A DNA stretch of 64,000 nt from the NCBI GenBank assembly GCA_014529385.2, contig CM043944.1:51161768-51225767 (forward strand), in the 5' to 3' direction. Within the stretch, counting starts at the first letter, position 1. Every line of letters starts with the position of its first letter. The notes beneath the pieces were generated by a model. It worked only from the letters and a program-made list of their open reading frames with translations, did not search any database and was not told the DNA's origin. The DNA is from Adiantum capillus-veneris (taxonomy: Eukaryota; Streptophyta; Polypodiopsida; Polypodiales; Pteridaceae). Made by a program: the position numbers and the translations under genes. Shown here piece by piece: positions 1-12,590 of this stretch.

Positions 1-2799
1 CGTTGACTTTCACGAGCTCCGGAGTTGTTGTATGCCATTGATCTTTTAGATTTTTGTTGTTGTAAATGTCTGATTGCTTGTGCTGTTGCTGAATTTGCCA
101 AGACTTCTTTTGCCTGCATTCGATGAATGATTCTACGATAGAACCATTCAAATAGTTCTCTCAAACTGTTAGCCTTGATTCGAGAGCCACCATGTCGTGT
201 GTGCCTGAAATAAGCATTTCTCGCCATGTAATGAGACTTTTCCATCCCTTGGGTATTCCATATTGCCGGGTTCCCATACTTCTGTATAAAATATGGCAAA
301 TGATTGAAGATGATGTGCTGGATATGAAAACAGATTAGTTAGAATGTTTTACACTCACATATTTGCACATAAGAGAGAATGAAATACACAATAATACCAT
401 GTAGTGAGTAATCTGGGTGTCTGTCCAGGCTGTCTTGAATGATTTTTTCAGAAGGTTGAGATTTTCCTTGAACTTGTTCATATCACCTTGTGACCAGTCA
501 TCTTTGTCGCACATCAAAAATAGGATGTCTATTGATCGCCAAACCTCAGCCTTCGCGTTACGAGTAGTTGGTTCGTGGTCTTTGACTGCAATATGTAGCT
601 TTTTCCAGCTCTGATACTCTACCTTGCTAACATAAGATGTGTTATATATTTTTCCATGTTTTGTTAGCTTTGGATCTCTTGTACCTTGGGGCTTAGATAA
701 AAACCTCCGTGCCTTCACCCCACCGATGGATGGTTTGCATGGGACATCCTTCTCAGCAGTTGATCTCTTTTCATCCCGCTGGATTTTCACATTGCCACCA
801 TGAAGCCCCATATCCGACAGTACCATTTCTAAGCACTGCAAGGCTACTTGTCGTTCTGCAGAGTTCTTAATCTTCCAAGCAAACCCGATGTATAAGTAGA
901 CCAATTTCTCTACAATTCTACAAAGGGCATGCATTGTACAAATGTGAACATTCACAAGTGGTATTTTCAAAACTGGTCGAAAAGCAGGATCCTCAATGTG
1001 ACGTGTTGGAGCTTTTCTCCACCACTTTGGGTTCATGACCTTTGCAGGCTCCATGCAGAACAAACACGGTGACTTTGCCATTGCACCCATTCCACAATTA
1101 TACATGCACTTTAATGTTTTAAGGTCACCTGCAAGATGCCACTGAACTTGAAAGTCTCCCCTTCCATCTAGACGTAGTACCTCTCCCTGGTTAGTCTGTC
1201 GATCAATCAGCTCCGGAATATTAGTTCGATGGAACACCCAATATAGAATCTCATGATCTTCTTTCTTTACCTGCAACACAAAATAAATGAGACTTAAGTA
1301 GATCTGAATATTTGAGCTTACTTGAGAATATCGCTTACCTCAAACGCACCAAGCCACCATATGTTAGATTCTGATTGAACACTAAAATATAAAGGATCAT
1401 CACTGGGACACTTTGAGAGGGCTCTATTCATTAAAGTAATAGTAACACGCTCTAGCTTTTTCTCTTTAACAAGCTCACACTCATCCAGTTTTAACACAAA
1501 ATGTAATAGTCCACGTGACTCTTCAAATGTGACGTTGTAAAACTCCACCATTCTCTTCTGTAGTATCCGCAGGTCCATAAAAATATTGTTGAACTCATCA
1601 TATGCCACAGTGTTGGCTCCATGGCCACTGTAAGTTGCTTTAATATGAAAGGGTTGTCCAAGATAGTCTCCCTGTGCCTCGTTAAGCTGAAGCCTCTCTT
1701 TCCAAACACTTGAGGCTGATGGTAGAAGTTTGGATTTTATACCCTTCCTAACAAAGATGGTTGAGACAGACTTTTGGATAGCCGAATATCCTCTTTTGCT
1801 TACACCAAGTGAATCAAGTGTGCCTTGTATCTCTTTTGCAGGCACTGAGTTCTCTGAAATAAAGCGGTCCACTACATTTCTTTGTAGAACCTTAAACTTC
1901 TTGTCATGTACTATATCTGCTGCCAGGCTTCTACTTATAAGTGGCTTCAATCTCTTTCCTATATTGGCTTTGGGGTCAATGTTTTCCTTGTCAGGATAGA
2001 TTGAGTCTCTACATGAAGACAATGCATAAGTAAATAACAGAAAATTTGCTTCACTAACACTATTTAGGCACATGAAAACAATGCATAACAAGAAAAAACA
2101 AAGTGATTACTTAACTAAGACAATGTAGCCAACCAAGAAGCATCACCTTAATGCTCGGATTCTTTTCTTGAGACCTCCTGATGCAACCTGCAATGTTTCA
2201 AGATTGCGCAATTTCTTCTTTCGGATACGACCACCCAAGATGGTGTCCTTCATTTGACAACTTCGCACCTTTTCTTTCAGTTCTTGTACCTCTGTTTTAT
2301 GTTGCAAAATGGTAACCTGATCTGTAGAATGTAAATGTGAAAGGCGAACAATCTCACATTGTTGAGATTGGAAAATGCTCTTGTAAGTTCCAGCTTCTCT
2401 TGTAAGTGATTTACAATAACCCAGAAGGCCGTTTTCTCCATCACCAGCAAAGGTCAATAAGCTTGTAGGATTGACAAACGGTGGAGACGCATTAGTTATT
2501 GGATTCTTAGGGTAGAGAGAGCCTCTCGTCCAGATATCTATGTGTTTAGCTCCTTGAGCTCTGAGCGTGTCTATGGAGGTGGGAGGTATATGTGTGTTTG
2601 TTTTACTGCGCTTAATCAATGGTTGGTACTCATTGTCCAAATCAATGTGAAGGTGATATTTGGCTCGTTTGTGGGTAACATTTGTGCCATTTGAGGAGTG
2701 CGCCATTAGCCAAATGTGCAGGTTTAATGGAAAGTGAATAGCGGCTGCGGATTTGTCCCTCCATGTTAGATTCATTCCCTCCGTATTGACGTTGTTCAT
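1..2799 (-). CDS. RAG1/Transib-like DDE recombinase/transposase-like gene, 5' part, 4 exons, runs off window
   Basis: Four exons join in phase with GT-AG introns: 2799-2147, 2008-1339, 1270-398 and 317-1. Donors are GTGATG, GTAAGC and GTATTA; acceptors are ATGTAG, TTGCAG and ATCCAG. Exons 1 and 2 total 1323 nt and exon 3 is 873 nt, so the frame holds and about 838 codons stay open with no stop. The start is the Met at 2799; an upstream exon is not excluded. Visible motifs are a candidate first Asp in FVLKLDECEL (D393), a second in HLAGDLKTL (D490), a zinc-type PCLFC (C510, C513) followed by HICTMH, and a Glu in NTQGMEKSH (E758). This D-D-[CxxC-H]-E order and the spacings of 97 and 268 resemble RAG1 (D600, D708, E962). 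The N-terminal ~215 residues end in a basic coiled-coil-like stretch and are unrecognised. Function as a DNA-cutting enzyme is inference; Kolobok-, hAT- or CMC-like DDE families are alternatives. Confidence 0.6.
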
Positions 2800-3000
2800 T
2801 CAATACAACTAAAAAGAGTATTATCCCTCAATCACTACGAACGAATGTTCAGAGGGGTAAGGAATGTACTTAAAGTACACTTTTTGAAGTTTTACTATGA
2901 AAGACCCAGCTCTTTTATTTGTCATTTTTTCTAGAGAGAGAGTGCAAAAAATACATTTTCTTAGAAGGCCCTCCAAATGACCTCCGAAATTTCCTAATGT

Positions 3001-3173
3001 TGGTCTCTCTCTTAGGTCGCATGATGCACCCTCATGGCTTTATCTAATTGTGCAGGTTCAAAGTCCTGCTCCTTGCTCACACACACATGCACGCACGCGT
3101 GCGCGCACGCGCACACACACACATGGAGTCGACCTATTCCAAGCCTCGTTCCTCTACTTATGCATGGATGCAT

Positions 3174-3214
<41 letters not shown>

Positions 3215-3297
3215 CTATATATATATATCACACACACACACTAGCATGCATGCACTTGCCTTGGCCAGTTTGAGGGTTGTGATCCGCTCCTCGCTTG

Positions 3298-3364
<67 letters not shown>

Positions 3365-3600
3365 AATGTGAATGCATCAATGGTAGCGCTTTGTTCTCTT
3401 CACAAGAAGCACCAATCTACCCTCTACGATCAACAACATTTGAAGGACACACAGAAAATCAATACCTAAAAGTTTTCTCACTTGACCATGTAGCCCTCTA
3501 TGATCTTCAGCATCTGAATGACACAAATCAACATTTCCATGGCACCCTTGCCGGGTCTATATTGGCATACAGGTAGGTGTTGAAGCACCTACTCAGTACA
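3001..3600 (+). repeat. Microsatellite-bearing dispersed repeat, copy 1
   Basis: The stretch from the CGCATGATGCACCCTCATGG segment (about 3017) is repeated near 6888. The segment from ACATGGAGTCGACC (3119) to the CT tract is repeated near 7861 to 8020. Within it lie CA-, TA- and CT-type tracts. It ends near a perfect inverted repeat GTAGGTG...CACCTAC at about 3572-3591. The ORFs here are artefacts of dinucleotide repeats. Confidence 0.7.
3299..3362. repeat. (CT)32 microsatellite
   Basis: An uninterrupted CT dinucleotide tract of about 64 bases. A mixed CT/TA/CA tract lies just upstream at 3175-3240. Confidence 0.98.
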
Positions 3601-3719
3601 TGTGTATTTTTGTGTTTGTTTGAAATAGAAGTAATGAATTAGGCTTTAAGACTTTGCTTTTTTGATACAATTTCCTGATCATTTGTATATAAAAAATATG
3701 ATGAGCCCTATGGTTTGGA

Positions 3720-4660
3720 AGCTAAACTATAACTCAAGAACGACAATGAAAATTGAGTTGTTTTGAGTCTGGTGAAAAAATATCTGAAAAACTATTTTGA
3801 TTTGTGTTTGGAAGGAGACTGTGGAGTTCCCATACAAGATGGTAAGGGATGATTTTTTGAAAATCTGGACCAAGTACAGATAGATTGCTTGCAAATTTGT
3901 TTTAAATTCCAAAATGATTGTCACTACCTGGCTTGCCTGCAACCTCATGTGAGGGTCTCACAACAGATGGCATTGGTTGGATTTTTCTAAACATAATAAG
4001 AAAATACAAAGGAAATGTTGCCAAAATTTGTACACTTTGATTTGCCTACATAGATTATAGGATTTTTAAAGAGTACTCTTGATTGTAATGCTTTTCCGTT
4101 TTTGTGGGTTCTAATCTTGATTGCACACACACCGATGACTCACTTTAGAATGCTGAAAATATTGTTGGTCGACAATGCAATAACATATGAAATGCTGGGA
4201 AGAGTAATGCATGGATGACTATTTACATGCAAATCCACTTGAACCGTTCTTGATGTTTTAGGGTACAATAACCCAATTTGATAATTTGAAACAAGGTTTT
4301 ATTGCATGAGTTTGGACACAAAAATGTCATGAGTCTCTAGAGGTTGAGACACAAAATGTAAGCTTTGTTTTGGTCATGATTTATTTAGGCTTACATAATT
4401 GATATATTGTAGTATAAAGATCAGGTTGCTGGCCTTTTTGAAGGACCACAGGTCCATTTTTTATGATCAATTGGCTAGATTGTTTGATCAATTGGATGAT
4501 GACTTATCTATGAAGCATAACGTCTCTTGGTTTTTTGAGGATCTAACACACCTTTTTGGAATAACAAGTTATGTTAACCATAATGATAAACAATAGTATA
4601 CTACTTATGTGGATTTATAGGATTTCAAATATCTTGAACAACTTGGTTGCTACCTTTTTA
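3720..4660 (+). repeat. Dispersed repeat family R1, copy 1
   Basis: About 940 bp that align base by base, with scattered substitutions and small indels, to 16615-17592. Shared landmarks are GGAGACTGTGGAGTTCCCAT, the CCTCATGTGAGGGTCTCA motif, GTTGGTCGACAATGCAATAA, and a closing block about AACATATGTTAACCATAATG-like sequence. There is no coding potential and no terminal repeats were found, so its class is unknown. Confidence 0.75.
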
Positions 4661-6820
4661 GGTTTGCCAAATATCGTAGCTCGGTTCATGAGATGCTCTA
4701 CTTCCTACAACGGAGGGCCTTGCCCAATTGGCAACCGAGTTGGAATCTTTTGAAAACTTCAATGCTCTAGTTGGCTTACACAAACCGTGCCCATAAGTGT
4801 ATTTGGACGGAGCCTTGCTCCTTTTTCCCAATTATAAACATGGAAAAGATAGTCGTGCTATCTTCCTAAAAATCGTAGAATGTTTCTGCAAAATAAATTT
4901 AAAATCAAGTTATCTTGAAATAAATCTACATACCTATGGAATCCCTTTGGATGTGTCTTGCTAACAATGAACTGAGGTTCGCCATTTTTTATTGCCAGCT
5001 TCTTAGAATTGAATTAATGATTGGCCTTGATGATTACCTTTGCCTTATAAGGCATAGGCCATGCCTGAGTTGCTTGTAGTACTAGAAAACCTTGCCTCAT
5101 TAGAGTGCTATAAAAACCCTTGTATGTGTTATCACTATTGAAGCCTTGCTCCTTAGTCCAAATCATGGTAATGACCACCTGAATTGAACGTAATGCATTG
5201 ACCAGGGCCATACTTGACCCATAGGTAATATCTCAGGGTACCATGGCTGAGAACAACGTAATTACATTCTCTTGCAATACAATCTTATACATATACAACT
5301 ATGAAAACCACAAGAACATGAAAGCTTAAACCTTATAATCCGCCTTGCCGAAAAAACCCGATGTCCATGTTGATCTTCTCTGGATAGCAATTGAAAGCTT
5401 GAAAAAACTCTTCCCCACTACTACTCTTTGTCCCGTCTGTAGTTCCCTGCTTGGATTTTTTCTGCCTCTCTTGTACCCTAGCCTCTACAGGGTTAACCAT
5501 GGCGGCTACCTCTACCAATCATGCACCTTAAGAATTGGACTTGCTAAGTGCGCAGATCGTGTGGCTGATTCTCCATAGTGGGCCATTCTGGACGCCTCCA
5601 CCTACTGTGTTGTGCTATAAAAATGAGGTGAGGGTTGCTTTGGCCCCTCACTTATCCTTATTTGTGTATTGGGTGTGTATGTGAAAGTGAGGAGTGAGGG
5701 CTTTACTGCTTGCTTATTGTGGAGTCATGGAGTTAGTTGGGCATGAAAATGTTTCTCAGGTTTGTGCCTTGCCTGATTGGCTCTATTTTTCAAATTTATA
5801 TGGCTATTCTCTATTTTTTGTACTCCACACTTGCCTGAAAATGGTTTTTTAATTTGTCATCCTACTAGAGAACTTTGTGGTGAGCTGTTTCTAGCAAGTC
5901 ATTTTCTATACATGAAATGGGTTTCAGCATGGTACTTGGCATTCTAGTAAGTGGCCGGTGGGCTAGATTTTACAAGTGACAATACTCTATGCACATGCAT
6001 TAATGGTTCTTTTCTAGATTAGTTCCTTGTGCACCACATCGGGCCTGGTAATTTCTTGCAATTGCCTATGTATAGTATCACATATTCTGGTTGAGATCTT
6101 GCTTCCCATGTGCCATTTGGGGAATGTTGCACCAAGCGGGGGTTTTTTTTACAAATCTTGGTGGAAATATTATGGTGCATTCAGTACAAACTCTGACTTT
6201 TGTGCTACCCCTTGTCACTTGCCTAAAGCCAGTTGTCTTTTGAACTCTTATGTTCTTTTGTATATATATGTATTAATTCAAAACAGCAACACACACGTAC
6301 CACACACACAAGTTACATGGCTCATTATGATACTAGCCAAAGGGCATCGCGTGACATGCATGCTCGCCCTTCGGAACCCTGCACATTCTCAACAGCTTTG
6401 TTTGCATGCTCTTGTACATGAGGATCTTCTCCTCCGTGTGCTCGCCATACCGTGCTCACCCTCCCATCCTGAAGGATGTGGATAAGCATCATTTAAGGCA
6501 CTACACATGCTTAAGAGTGGAGCCACCCACATGATCACCCACATAATTGATAAACGTACATCTTCATTCTCCTGCTCTCTCTCAAATTCTCTATGCACCA
6601 GTGTAATTTAATTGTTTGACGGCATGTTAACAGTATTCCCTACACTCAGAATGCCAATTCTCTGTTTATGAATAGAATCTTGCATACTCATTAAAAAGTC
6701 CCATGTTAATGCTCATATCTGCTTGCATGTTCCAAGCTGTCAAAAAGTGCCAATTTTCTTGTCTCAATCACTCGTCCTACTCACGCTTAACTTCCCCCTT
6801 TTTTTATGGCTTGGCTGGCC
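4661..6820. other. No supported gene
   Basis: I see only short ORFs without recognisable domains. A minus-strand open stretch at 5518-5333 has an ordinary-looking hydrophilic composition (EARVQERQKKSKQG) and could be a worn exon, but no splice-consistent partner could be fixed. The plus-strand ORF at 6027-6485 has no recognisable motif. Confidence 0.5.
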
Positions 6821-7183
6821 TACGTCATCACATTCTCTCACGCTTACCGTGCATGCATGCCTCCTCAATCTCTTTCTCTCTCTTAGCTCACATGATGCAC
6901 CCTCATGGCTTTATCTGATTGTGCAGGTTCTAGGTTGTGCTCCTTGCTTGTGAGAAAACACACACACACACATGCACATGTATAGAGGAACCCCTTACCC
7001 TAAATGCAATCCTCAGGTATAGAGGAACCCCTTACCCTAAATGCTTCTGCAAGAATATTCTCTCTATGGTTTGAAAATGGCATGCCTATGTATCATGCTC
7101 AATTTCTAGCTTTTTCATTAACCATGAAATGGCAGTCTTTCATCCATTTGCTACCCTTTTGAAGAGCTGTGGTCTTTTGTAAC

Positions 7184-7224
<41 letters not shown>

Positions 7225-7521
7225 TTGTTGTTTATATGCAGTTTAACTCCTTCTGGTATATTGGAGTGGCTTGTTGCCACTTCCAAGGTCTATTAGTAGG
7301 GTGACTGGTCTCCATAACTAGTATTGGCATGGGAAAAATCTTGTGATTAATGGTTTGAATTCACTAGGTGAATTTCTAAATGGGAAATTAGTGGGTGGAT
7401 TCTTAATGTATGGCACCTAACACTTTAGAGGGAGTTAAGTGGGGTTTGAGTTGGCTGGCCAACTCTGTGTGTATACCTTGTCCTCACCCGCTTGATGACG
7501 CAGTGGCTCACTCCTGGTGGC

Positions 7522-7632
<111 letters not shown>

Positions 7633-7792
7633 ACGAGGTGCCACCGTTGGTTCTTCTCCCTCATGAAGATAGGACCCACCATACTGCTGTGGAAGGGATT
7701 TGGCTACTGGCACCGTACCCTATAAAAGGTGAGCTTCCTTGCTCACTTAGCATTGGTACCTACGTGCTTCTGGAGTGTGTGTGTACAAGTGA

Positions 7793-7797
7793 GCGCG

Positions 7798-7856
<59 letters not shown>

Positions 7857-7926
7857 GCACACATGGCATCGACCTATGCAAGGCCTCGCTCCTTTGCTTA
7901 TGCATGGAGGTGTTCCCTCCGTCTAT

Positions 7927-7960
<34 letters not shown>
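7793..7960. repeat. (CG)n(CA)n and (CA)n microsatellites
   Basis: A GC dinucleotide run at 7793-7806 passes directly into a CA run to about 7852. After an intervening conserved segment, a second CA run lies at 7929-7960. Alternating purine-pyrimidine tracts of this type can adopt Z-DNA; that is general knowledge, not shown here. Confidence 0.95.
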
Positions 7961-7962
<2 letters not shown>

Positions 7963-8473
7963 CTGACTTGCGTGCACTTTCTTTGTTTAGTTCGAGATTT
8001 GTGATCCACTCCTCACTCGCCTCTAACACACACACATGCACACACGCACGCATGCGCGCGCACACACACACACACATCTAAACTAGAAAATTCTTCAAAA
8101 TTTGGACCATCAAACAAGAAAGGGTTCAAGTATGGTATGGTTTTTTCCGGCACACTAATTGGGTGCATCACAAAATATCTTCTTCCCTAGCCATCACACA
8201 GAAGTAACTCTGACCCACATGATACACAAAATCTCAAGCACATGGTAGGACTTAGCAGTTGTGGATATGCCTTTTAATGATGCATAATAGGGAAGGAGTG
8301 CCACATCACTTACTTAAACTACCTATAATAATTTCATTCCAGCAAACTCCCTGCTCACGAGCACTTTCCTATTTGACTAAGTGTCTACTTCCCTCGCTCT
8401 CTATGAGCCCCCAACTGGAACCCTTGGCTACAACTTTGCGCGCAAGTGCGTAGCATTATCCCTCATCAAATCT

Positions 8474-8541
8474 GACACACACACACACACACACACACAC
8501 GCACGCACGCACGCGCACACACACACACAAAAACACACACA
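8474..8541. repeat. (CA)n compound microsatellite
   Basis: CA repeats interrupted by CGCACG units. Shorter CA tracts lie at 7183-7221, 8012-8076, 8749-8770 and 9140-9158. Confidence 0.95.
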
Positions 8542-9460
8542 CTTACGATCTCTTGCTGCTACAATAGGGTTCTCGGTTTCTTGTGACCCTTGTCATACTC
8601 TAGCCTCAAAACTAACACACTTTTTGCAGAAGAATTGTGATGCTAGAACATTGTAATTTGTTATAAGTTCAACTTAATTCACACTCTAGTTTCCTAACTC
8701 CTTGCCTTGATGTTCCCAAAAACTTGGCTTGTAGCACAATACGATCAACACACACACACACACACACACAAACAACACACTAATGTTTGGTTAATGCAAG
8801 CTGTTCTTACCTTAAAGATGGTGGGTAGGAATGCACCTAAAGGTGGGTCAATATAACCGGTGGTTTAAAGAGCAATTATAACATACATGGATTTCTATTC
8901 TTAGGAAATATACGTGAGCTCAGTGTTCTCTATATTCTGGCGTTCTCAGCATGCGTGCTCCCTCAGGAAAATGACTCCACCCGGTAGTGCCCACTCAACA
9001 TGGGGTTCCTTTGTTCTCTCTCTATCACTATTCTCGTCACAGAGCAGTCCCTCGCGGACATTCCGTATTCACTTGCCTGGGAGGTACAACAATCAGCCCC
9101 TCTTGGTATGCTCTCTACTTATGCAGGAGTGGCTACCCTACACACACACACACACACATGCACACAACATACACATAGGCACATACTTGCCTATGATCCC
9201 ATGTTGCCACATGCAATCTGCTTGTTCTTGAGCATGATGGGTGCTTGGTTTACTTGCAAGAAGGTATCTCCCTTTGCTTAAACTAGTTACTCAAAACTGG
9301 CTGGCTCGCCCATGACTACTCTCGGAATCCCTCTATACTCGCAAGGAGTCCCTAAGAGCTTGCCTTCAACCACACACGTCTCATATAGCATATTGACACA
9401 TGGCTCAAGTAGGCATTTGACTACAATACAGGTAGGTGGTCATGCACCTACTTAGAATTT

Positions 9461-11160
9461 GGTTATATTAAAGTATGCAAGATAGTCATGATTTTCGAAT
9501 CTATTAATAGTCGTTTAAAGATTTTTTGTATATTGTGATCATTATGATACACTGTCTGGTGGTTCTATATGAAGAATGATGAGTCGAAAAAACATTGAAG
9601 TTATAAAGATCTCACATATTACATTGCAGGATAAAAAAACATGTGCTAAACAAGCCTTAAAATATATCTTAGAGTGTCTTGATAAAGATACAATCGGGCT
9701 TTTTTGCACAATTGTTCATTTTGCAAAATGCATAAACTTATAAACTGCCTTATGAGGGAGTGAGGAAATTGTTGGTATTCTTTTAATGCATTGAAAAATC
9801 TATGGTTTAGTGACTTTTTGCTTTCATAAATTAAAAAAGGAACTTGGGTGTATGCCAGGAATGTAAGCCATAAACCTCCCGTGGAGGGTCTCACTGTGAG
9901 ATGGCACAAACTAAATTTTGTTCAATTTACAAACAAGATGTTGTCCGAATTTGGTCAGACAGACAATGTTAAGCTTACACATTGAGATCTTATTCTCTTT
10001 GATTGGCATAAACGAATATGGTTTGTAGAATGGTTCTATTTACAAGCAAGAATTTGTCCGAATTGGTTAGTCAGGCGGTATGGTTTTTTTTAAAAAATAC
10101 ATGTTGAGATAAAAGCATGCCATTTTGGGGATGCTGTCTTACGTGCTTCTCTAAGACTCTAGTTATTCTAAATTTGGATGACAAACATCATTATGGGAAG
10201 TGGAAAATATCTTATAACTTTCTTACTTGTGTGGGTGGGTAAACTTAGAGAAATAGGATTCCTCAATCGAAGTCATTTTATTCATAGTCTTACGTGGTGT
10301 TTATGATACTACAACTTTGTGTTTTTTGGGATCGATTCTCATTGCATAACATATACACATAAAGTAATTGAGGATATGTTGTTTGGAAACCTTTTTGATA
10401 TACAAACAAGATGCTACCAAATTTTTATATAAAGACGATTATATGTGCTAGTGACATGTGATGTATTGCTAGGTTTTGACACATGACATACATGGTTTTT
10501 TTCATTAATGATGCCGTAAACCTCCTGTGAGGGTCTCATTGAGAGATGGCATAAACTGAGTATTTGAAATAGTGCTTGAATTACAAGGGATATGCTGCCC
10601 GATTTTTTTCAGGAGGTCTACAATGATCTTTGAACCAAAATTACCAAAAATACATAGGTATCTACATCATATATGGTAGTAATCATTAGCATCATTTCTT
10701 TGGGGAAACTCAATAAATATTGGGACACACGTGATCAAAGGTTATCTTACTTAAAAGCCCAACTTAATTATCAAGCCTAAGGATAGGCTATAAACTAGGT
10801 CTACAGGTGTGACATGGATGACAACTAGATCCAGTGTCGACACCTGCAATACACACAAACATAGCCAGTTCTAACTGAATGTTTTTGTATGGATACAGGT
10901 AACAGCTGGATCCTTCTCCATGTAGATGTAGTGGAAGCTCATCCAAAAGGGTGGACACACAGAGATACAACACTAAGATATCAATTTGTAATGATCAAAG
11001 ATAAAAAATTTTATCTAAATGACTATATTATCGATTTGATACAGAATGTTGTATTGGTGTATATGAAATGTTAATTGAGTTTCATGACATTTCGTTTAAA
11101 ATATTTTTATTTAATACAATTATCTAAGTATGGTTCAATTATGAGGGGATTTTCATAGTT
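9461..11160. other. Repeat-derived AT-rich sequence, no gene supported
   Basis: Two degenerate copies of the CCTCATGTGAGGGTCTCA-AGATGGCA motif occur, at about 9873-9905 and 10512-10545. Each is followed by a line on the pattern ACAA.GATGCTGCC.AATTTTT that also follows the motif in the R1 repeats. Short ORFs (for example 10889-11074 plus) show no recognisable domain. Confidence 0.55.
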
Positions 11161-11285
11161 AGACACACGCACATGCACATGCACACACACACGCACAAGC
11201 ACAAGCACAAGCACACGCACACGCACATGTGCACACACACACACGCGCGCGCGTGCACACGCACGCACACACACTCTCTCTCTCT
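11161..11285. repeat. Compound CA/CG/CT microsatellite
   Basis: ACACGCACATGC-type units grade into CGCGCG and then CTCTCT. It lies about 110 bp downstream of the LINE remnant on the minus strand. Confidence 0.95.
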
Positions 11286-11394
11286 TTGTAAATCTTTGGG
11301 ATTAATTTACCATTGGGAAACCTGAAGGTGAGGAAACCCCACAGAGAAGACCATTCACAAAAGCGAGAACACATAAATGTTCATCAACAAAAAG

Positions 11395-12590
11395 CTAAAA
11401 GCATTCATAGGAAAGCTGATGCATGTCTGTAGTGATATCATCAACTTCCCAGGAAAAATGTAAAGATTGCCTGAGGGAAAACTTAAAAAACTGAAAAGGA
11501 TCAACATCAGCCTGAGAGAACATGTAACTGTTGCGATGACGCCATAGAGTGCAATAAGCCCAAAATTTGACCCACATCAGGAAAATTGCAAATTGTTGGA
11601 AGGCAAGAAAATGCCGTAAGCCCAAAACCTTTTATGGAAAACCACAGAGGGGAATCGAAATTGCAATCCAGTTGATACACGACAAAGAAAGCCGCGTGAA
11701 ATACAACAATCCCAAAGGGGGTGATTATCAGTCTCTTCTACAACAGAACAACGAACACAATGAGAGGAGAATATACAACGTGCACTGAGCAGGGAGCCTA
11801 CAGGGAGAACTCCAAGCAAGAATCACCAAAGAAAAAATCGCTCCTGCAAAGGCAAGTGGCTCTTCCAAAGGGAAAAAAGTGCTTTCATCCACCAGGAAGC
11901 GGGCTTGTGCATCGACCATAAAGCATTACAATGATCAACAATCCATGGCTGAGACAAAAGAAGAGCATAGACATTACTGGTAGACATGGCATGAAAGGCC
12001 ATTTCTCGATGACACCAATTAGCCATGCGACCCTCATCAAACAAAGGTGGAACATGCAAAAAATCAACCTGCATGTACTAAATGTCCCTCCAAATCTAAA
12101 GATAAATGCATGCCCAATCCAAAACAACGAGCAGCAAGAGGAAATTGTAAAATGTACCTCACCTCATCAATCACATCACCAACCACTTGAAGTCCACGAC
12201 AAGAGAGAAAGTAGGCGTGCCAAGGTGAGCGGTCTACCAAATCAAGAGAGGAAACCCGACTCCAATCATAAGGCTCTCCAATCAAAGTCCAATCAAAGAG
12301 AATTCCCCTTTGGTGGGTGCTGACGACCATGCCATGATAAATGCACTATAATATCCTACCAAGATGAAATGAAACTAGAGGCAAGAGGGCATCCAAGAAT
12401 ATGCCCTTCCATCCTGCCAAACACGACCTCCCAAAGAGATGGCTGCCAATGACTAGAAGAGGAAGTAGCAACATGATGACATAAAGTGGAAAACATAAGA
12501 GCCAACGGCAAGCTTTCGATGATATACACACTGGCTCGTTTTGGATGCCTCTGGTAAGGCTCAATCAATTAAGATGAGAATATGTCCAAG
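11395..12590 (-). pseudogene. Degenerate LINE (L1-type) ORF2 tail with RT zinc-binding (zf-RVT) region
   Basis: Minus-strand fragments in shifting frames carry features of the zinc-binding domain that follows reverse transcriptase in plant LINEs. PLQERFFLW lies near 11830. The block with SARCIFSSHCVRC followed by HPLWDC is near 11700-11790. RFWAYGIFLP and then CTLWRHRNSYMF follow nearer 11530-11640. Upstream minus-strand pieces (to 12590) such as LDALLPLVSFHLGRILG suit the same polyprotein. Every segment is broken by frameshifts or stops. The reverse transcriptase core is not visible, so this is a 5'-truncated old copy. Recognition rests on the C/H/W pattern, not on an alignment. Confidence 0.55.

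Noticed and set aside
3034-3371. Overlapping plus-strand ORFs rich in Leu-Ser, Tyr-Ile and Thr-His
   Set aside because: They are translations of CT, TA and CA microsatellites and have no other content.
9646-9909. 87-codon minus-strand ORF
   Set aside because: It covers the dispersed CTCATGTGAGGGTCTCA-type motif and repeat sequence, with no domain or neighbour support.
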